Of a DNA stretch of 64,000 nucleotides, positions 59,844 through 64,000 are shown piece by piece. The notes beneath the pieces are model-generated. The model did no database searches. It saw only the letters and a list, made by a program, of their open reading frames with translations, and was not told where the DNA came from. A program made the translations under genes and the position numbers. The stretch is from CAVYTF01 sp963771435 (lineage in GTDB: Bacteria > Bacteroidota > Bacteroidia > Chitinophagales > Chitinophagaceae), in contig CAVYTF010000022.1 of assembly GCA_963771435.1 (NCBI GenBank), forward strand, positions 62,001 through 126,000. Reading direction: 5' to 3'. Each line of letters opens with the position of its first letter. Position 1 is the stretch's first letter.

Positions 59844-61484
59844 TTACCTGCTGATAACTACTTTCTGTGTGCTAATTGTTTTATCCGTGTTCAGTATCTC
59901 AAGCATATAAGTTCCGTTGGGCAGTTTACTTACATCTGCCTGAATCTGGGAGGTATTTGTACTTTGCATACTCCACAAAACCTTCCCATTAATATCTTTC
60001 AACGATAATGCAATATTCCCGGCATTAGTAGCTGCATTATTTGGAGTTATATACAATACAGATGCCGTCGGGTTTGGAAATACTTTTATCCCGTTTGGAA
60101 TATTTGTAGTTAATTCGACAACGTTGCTGTAAGTAAACTTACCGTCTTTATCCGCCATTTTCAAACGGTAATAATTTTTCCCCTGCAAAGGCTGTACATC
60201 TGTAAAATTATACGTCTTTTCAGATACAGAATTGCCTGTTGCCGTCACTTTCCCAAGAGTGGTGAAGGTTGTTGCAGCTGCGCTTCTTTCCACTTCAAAA
60301 TCGGCCGTATTTACCTCATTGGTAGTTTGCCATTGAAGGTAATTTTCCACCCCTTTTTGGCCCCCCGTAAAGCTAAGCAGCCTAACTGGGAAAATAAGCA
60401 TATTCTCATAATAACTGATCGTGCTGTCCCCTCCGCCAATAAAGGCATCCTGGTCTCCATCACCATCTATATCTACAAAGTATGGAGCTGCAAAAGATTC
60501 AGTGTTTACAGCATTAAAAGGATTATTAGCGGCCGTTTCCAGTGTAAAGATCGGGGCTGTTTTAGTACCTGTATTCTTGTAATAAGTAATATTGCCATAA
60601 TAGTCGCCAATAAAAAGATCAACGTCCCCGTCATTGTCAACATCTACTAATGCAGGAGTAGCGTTGTATTCAACTTGTATTGTATTAAAAGGGTTTGCCG
60701 CGCCTGTTTCTAAGGTAAATACAGGTGCCGTTTTTGTTCCTGTATTCTCATAATAAAAAAGGTTTCCATCTGCATCTCCGGCAACCATATCCATATCGCC
60801 ATCCCCATCTACATCTGCAAAAGCAAGCGCTGCTGTAAAACCATCGCCGTTAACAATGCCATCAAACGGGTTGGCAGCCCCTAATTGCTGTGTAAAAACC
60901 GGGGCTGTTTTTGTTCCTGTGTTCTCATAATAAAGAATACTTCCGTAATAACCTCCTATAATGGCATCCATATCCCCATCACCGTCCAGGTCTGCAAAAG
61001 CTATTACCCATGGAGAAGAATAATTTATTGAACCCAAAGGATTAGCAGCGCCTGTTTCTAGGGTGAATACCGGGGAGGTCTTTGTCCCTGTATTCTTGTA
61101 ATAGTAGATTTGTCCATAATCGTCACAGGTAAAAGCATCCTGGTCTCCATCGCCGTCAATATCTGCAAAGGTCGGGTGGGGGGCATCGCCCACTATCACC
61201 TTGTTAAAGCTGTTAAAAGGGTTTGCGGCTCCTGTTTGTTGCACAAAAGTTTGAGCTTTTGCCGATGACGCTACCAGGCTAAGTCCGGCAGCTATACACG
61301 CAGCAGCAAGGGATCCTTTTACAGCAATCCCGATTTGCCTTGCATATCGGCAAAGGCGGTTCCATACCTGTTGTTTTTTTTGCTGCGTATAGGCGGCAAA
61401 ACGGCCGGTGCTTATATTCTTTTCTAACCTTACAAGTACTTTATTATAATTCTCAGCCGAATTAAAATGGTAAAGATTTTTCAT
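59844..61484 (-). CDS. VCBS/FG-GAP-repeat surface protein with T9SS sorting tail
   Basis: 546 residues. A long charged N-terminus of about 55 residues precedes the signal core (GSLAAACIAAGLSLVASSAKAQ). Five repeats of about 57 residues follow, each with a D-x-D-x-D-G-D-x-D calcium-binding loop (DIDGDGDQDAF, DLDGDGDMDAI, DVDGDGDMDMV, DVDNDGDVDLF, DIDGDGDQDAF) and YYENTGTKTAPVF; they are close to identical, as in FG-GAP beta-propeller blades. From residue 370 the block LLSFTGGQKGVENYLQWQTTNEVNT and the final FPNPTASVLYI...YMLEIL...QKVVISR mark the type A sorting domain. It is likely a secreted, surface-linked protein. Confidence 0.92.
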   Translation of the reverse strand: MKNLYHFNSAENYNKVLVRLEKNISTGRFAAYTQQKKQQVWNRLCRYARQIGIAVKGSLAAACIAAGLSLVASSAKAQTFVQQTGAANPFNSFNKVIVGDAPHPTFADIDGDGDQDAFTCDDYGQIYYYKNTGTKTSPVFTLETGAANPLGSINYSSPWVIAFADLDGDGDMDAIIGGYYGSILYYENTGTKTAPVFTQQLGAANPFDGIVNGDGFTAALAFADVDGDGDMDMVAGDADGNLFYYENTGTKTAPVFTLETGAANPFNTIQVEYNATPALVDVDNDGDVDLFIGDYYGNITYYKNTGTKTAPIFTLETAANNPFNAVNTESFAAPYFVDIDGDGDQDAFIGGGDSTISYYENMLIFPVRLLSFTGGQKGVENYLQWQTTNEVNTADFEVERSAAATTFTTLGKVTATGNSVSEKTYNFTDVQPLQGKNYYRLKMADKDGKFTYSNVVELTTNIPNGIKVFPNPTASVLYITPNNAATNAGNIALSLKDINGKVLWSMQSTNTSQIQADVSKLPNGTYMLEILNTDKTISTQKVVISR

Positions 61485-61546
61485 GTGGTCTAATTTTAAA
61501 TAAACAGAAAAGCTAAGGTAGCAGTATTTCTTTATTTGTTAAAAAC

Positions 61547-62614
61547 TTATTTTTTAACTGGTTGCCCCCAAAAAGAATTTTCAGGTGTATGCAGCGCCAG
61601 CCTGTGCGTCGGTGCAGTGTGATTCAGTATCCCTGGTCGTAGAGTATTAGGCAATACCTGCACATCATATATTTCTTCCACGCTTTGTTGGTAGCGGATA
61701 TTGCCCACATTAGCCCCCGTAGGTAGATGTATTATTTCCACACCGCAATAAATAGCATCCTTACTTATAGCAAGGTCGCGGAAAACAGATGCATTCTGCC
61801 GCAGTCTGGAAAGGCCTATAAAAACATAATCGCCATATTTTGCCATCCCCCTCACAAAACCTTTCAGTTTCGTTACCACATCATATTTCCCCGTACCAAT
61901 ATCTATTTTTATAAATTCTCCTGTTGCAGAAAGCAAACAATAAAGATCACCATCAAACCACCTTGGCGAGTGTGGCATAGGCAGCGAAGCGGCTACTACT
62001 TCATTAGTATCAACATCCATCAGCAAACCATTTTTCTCCACTCCTTCACGCCATCCTTTTACAGTATTGGTTTGCCCGAACATGCTTACATACTGCGGTT
62101 TCCCATCAACCATTGCCATCCCGTTCAAATGGCATAGATCAGCGCTTTCAAGCTTTTTTATAAATGGCGGCATCCATTGTGGCCTAAAGCTGTATGAATC
62201 ATCAATTGTCACTAGGCAGGAGAACAACGTGTTTACCGCCCACAACTTTCCCTCCTTATCCCAGTCCATATCATGTATATCCACACTGCCTGTATAGTAG
62301 CTCGCTCTCGGAACATAAAAAGCATCATAAAACCCCGGCTTTGTTGCATAATCTACAGCCAGCCCCGGTGCATTCGCCAATACCACAATTTCCTCCTTTA
62401 TGGCAATGGCCATACGGTCTTTATTGATAGCAAGCCCCATTGCCTTTTCAAAATCCCTCGGAAGCTGCCGCATAGCATTCTCATTCTCCGGCGACAGGAA
62501 GATCAGCTTCCCTGCCTGGTAAGTAGTGATTGCCAGCGAGCAACCTAACTGTGTCAGCAGTTCCGCCACATTTGGCGTATAAATACAACTAAAAGGAGGC
62601 GCCGGATTAACCAT
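61547..62614 (-). CDS. TIGR03032-family protein
   Basis: 355 residues, soluble. Sequence features fit the TIGR03032 family: QLGCSLAITTYQAGKLIFLSP at the N-terminus, DIHDMDWDKEGKLWAVNTLFSCL, HLNGMAMVDGKPQYVSMFGQTNT, MPHSPRWFDGDLYCLLSATGE, and VEEIYDVQVLPNTLRPGILN (each quoted in part). The fold is probably a six-bladed beta-propeller. In other bacteria such proteins occur with tetratricopeptide proteins; their function is unknown. Six bases separate it from the next upstream gene, so they may share a transcript. Confidence 0.9.
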   Translation of the reverse strand: MVNPAPPFSCIYTPNVAELLTQLGCSLAITTYQAGKLIFLSPENENAMRQLPRDFEKAMGLAINKDRMAIAIKEEIVVLANAPGLAVDYATKPGFYDAFYVPRASYYTGSVDIHDMDWDKEGKLWAVNTLFSCLVTIDDSYSFRPQWMPPFIKKLESADLCHLNGMAMVDGKPQYVSMFGQTNTVKGWREGVEKNGLLMDVDTNEVVAASLPMPHSPRWFDGDLYCLLSATGEFIKIDIGTGKYDVVTKLKGFVRGMAKYGDYVFIGLSRLRQNASVFRDLAISKDAIYCGVEIIHLPTGANVGNIRYQQSVEEIYDVQVLPNTLRPGILNHTAPTHRLALHTPENSFWGQPVKK

Positions 62615-62620
62615 TATTTT

Positions 62621-63331
62621 TTATTTTATTGTATAGCTTGTCATGTATTTATATACCTTATCATCTCCGTAATTAAATACTTCTCCATGGTCCTGTGGTT
62701 CTTTCATCCCTTTCAAAGAAGTTTTTAAATTCGGCATTTTTCTTTGAATGATTTTTTCTTTATGCACCATACCACTATCACTGCCCGCGTTGCTTATAAC
62801 AGATTCTAATCTTAATTCCTGTTTTAAAACATCGTATGCTTCAATATACTCAACAATATATGCCAGGTCTACGGCACCCCCATCCGCATTGCCCTGCTTA
62901 TACGTCTCAATGATCTTGCTGCTCTTTAATTTAATAAGTGCAAACTTCTGTGAAACAGGATCAAGTTTATAGATCAATTCACAACTGCCATGGCTAAAAC
63001 CATCCCCAACTATGATCGAATCTCCTTTTACTACCAGCCCGCAGGTACTCACACACTCAAACGCCGCAGAACTATCAAATATCGTTAGTTTATTCTGTTC
63101 TTTTTTCAACACAAATATTTTTCTCATATCCCGGCCCTCTCCAAAACCCTCAGCCATAAAAACAAATTGCTTTCCGCCATAAACATTGATTGTTTCAACG
63201 TATCCCTTAACAGAATAATTCGGCCCGATCACCTTATTTATCGAATCAATTGATCCCCTGCTTTGCCCGAACCCTTCAAACGGCTTTGCGCCACTCCACA
63301 AGATCATTATGCAAAAAAATAGCCCCTTCAT
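62621..63331 (-). CDS. Hypothetical secreted protein
   Basis: 236 residues from the ATG at 63331 (MKGLFFCIMILWSGAKPFEGFGQS, a plausible signal peptide). The open frame extends 37 codons further (to 63442), encoding another hydrophobic stretch (FAPAIIVYFAVFGYKYM); that longer start is the alternative and would lie 3 bases from the next gene. The mature part is beta-rich with segments VYGGKQFVFMAEGFG and GDSIIVGDGFSHGSCELIYKLD; a Cys pair (ECVSTCG) may form a disulfide. No family recognised. Probably co-transcribed with the TIGR03032 gene. Confidence 0.7.
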   Translation of the reverse strand: MKGLFFCIMILWSGAKPFEGFGQSRGSIDSINKVIGPNYSVKGYVETINVYGGKQFVFMAEGFGEGRDMRKIFVLKKEQNKLTIFDSSAAFECVSTCGLVVKGDSIIVGDGFSHGSCELIYKLDPVSQKFALIKLKSSKIIETYKQGNADGGAVDLAYIVEYIEAYDVLKQELRLESVISNAGSDSGMVHKEKIIQRKMPNLKTSLKGMKEPQDHGEVFNYGDDKVYKYMTSYTIK

Positions 63332-63445
63332 CCTGTCAAGGCTGTCGTTCTTTGTAAAACCTTTTATGCCGCTTTGTGCCTTCATGTATTTGTAGCCGAA
63401 TACAGCAAAATAAACAATAATTGCCGGGGCGAATAAGTTCACTGC

Positions 63446-64000
63446 TTACTCCTCATCAAATCCCTTCCCCTCTAGAATTTGCTGCATGCTTTTCTCAACC
63501 CTCGTCTCCCGGGTCTTGGATAATTTTGGTTGAGAGAAATAAAACAGGTAGCCTCTTTGCCGTCCCGGCGTCAATGCCTTAAAAGCAGTTTTCAAGTCAG
63601 CATCTTCGTCTAATTTCTTTTTAAATTCTTCAGGCATCGGGTATTCCGAGGTCTTTTTCAAAGTCACTTTCAAGCCGGCCTTTTCCACCTCAATAGCTTC
63701 ATAAATATAGGCTTTCAGCGTAGCAGCCATCTTAACTATCTCCTCAGCATTCGTAAATCTGATTTGTCTTGCCGACTGTACATTCTCCGTTTGTTGTATC
63801 AGTATACCTTTTGCATCGTTCAACAAAGCGCCTTTAAAAAACAAAAGCGCACAGTATTCTTTAAATCCATGTATCAAAACGATATTGCTTTCCTGGAAAG
63901 TGTAACACGGGCAACCCCACTTCAACTCTTCGTTCAGCCCGCAGTCAAGAACTATTGTCCGTAATTGCTCATATTCTTCCTGCCACTTTTTGGCTTTACT
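63446..64000 (-). CDS. YdeI/OmpD-associated family protein (DUF1801-type), N-terminus cut off by the window
   Basis: The open frame continues beyond an internal TTG to the window edge, so the true start is outside. The visible 184 residues read LKWGCPCYTF, LIHGFKEYCALLFFKGALL and GILIQQTENVQSARQIRF (quoted in part), which identify the DUF1801/YdeI fold, followed by a helical C-terminal half with LTPGRQRGYLFYFSQPKLSKTRETRVEK, the YdeI C-terminal motif (quoted in part: LTPGRQRGYLFYFSQPK). Members are small cytoplasmic proteins; some are linked to antibiotic or peptide resistance, mechanism unclear. Ends 3 bases before the next frame. Confidence 0.88.
   Translation of the reverse strand, partial: SKAKKWQEEYEQLRTIVLDCGLNEELKWGCPCYTFQESNIVLIHGFKEYCALLFFKGALLNDAKGILIQQTENVQSARQIRFTNAEEIVKMAATLKAYIYEAIEVEKAGLKVTLKKTSEYPMPEEFKKKLDEDADLKTAFKALTPGRQRGYLFYFSQPKLSKTRETRVEKSMQQILEGKGFDEE

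Overview
The window looks like a chromosomal segment of a Bacteroidota bacterium, most probably family Chitinophagaceae (family level is inference). Reasons: two proteins end in type IX secretion (T9SS) sorting tails; a large outer-membrane beta-barrel protein carries a carboxypeptidase-regulatory-like N-terminus; promoters fit the Bacteroidota pattern TTG/TTTG, about 18 bases, TAnnTTTG; the lipoproteins and intergenic repeats are typical of the phylum. No rRNA, transposase, prophage, plasmid gene or CRISPR array was seen.

Layout. 1-1.3 kb: end of a partial gene, a 21-bp repeat array and a lipoprotein. 1.3-14.5 kb: a surface-polysaccharide locus on the minus strand (export protein, chain-length regulator, putative polymerase, flippase, one GT4 glycosyltransferase, a UDP-hexuronate epimerase and rfbB-C-A for a dTDP-deoxysugar), led by a separate two-gene unit for a diacetamido-uronic acid. 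14.7-19 kb: a membrane acetyltransferase, then the minus-strand unit greA - HIT protein - sugar kinase/RapZ-C fusion - sugar-1-phosphate nucleotidyltransferase, probably cell-wall sugar recycling. 19-21.3 kb: asnS and tRNA-Phe(GAA). 21.3-29.4 kb: stress and DNA-repair genes (DUF892, DUF1328, an Fpg/Nei glycosylase, Ku, and LigD split in two at an A9 tract). 29.6-31.6 kb: two AT-rich genes (WG-repeat lipoprotein and MBL hydrolase) that look acquired. 31.7-35.2 kb: topoisomerase IB and a leucine-rich-repeat T9SS protein with a detached copy of its tail. 35.3-40.5 kb: an almost complete molybdenum-cofactor set including a MobA-MoeB-rhodanese fusion. 40.7-48.6 kb: a SWIM/SNF2 helicase, two heavily disrupted protease genes and an intact non-catalytic M16 partner. 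48.6-52 kb: a TetR regulator, a PaaE-type reductase, a 580-bp repeat array and a frameshifted gene. 52-64 kb: two SUMF1 paralogs, the outer-membrane protein, leuS (frameshifted), a VCBS/T9SS protein, a TIGR03032 protein and a YdeI-family protein.

The most unusual signal is non-coding. Five intergenic arrays with unrelated unit sequences all have an exact 21-bp period (347-619, 19308-19485, 25129-25380, 44580-44690, 50388-50965). One is bounded by a 33-bp inverted repeat and another has a 63-bp higher-order period. Smaller 10/11-bp-period repeats occur in other gaps. A shared period without a shared sequence suggests a common generating mechanism, or selection for two helical turns of DNA.

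A second theme is single-base frame disruptions (rfbB, the ligD/PE junction, leuS, the gene at 51065-51965, and many in 44.7-47.3 kb). Because leuS is essential, at least some are probably sequence errors; the cluster at 45-46.7 kb is denser and may be real decay.
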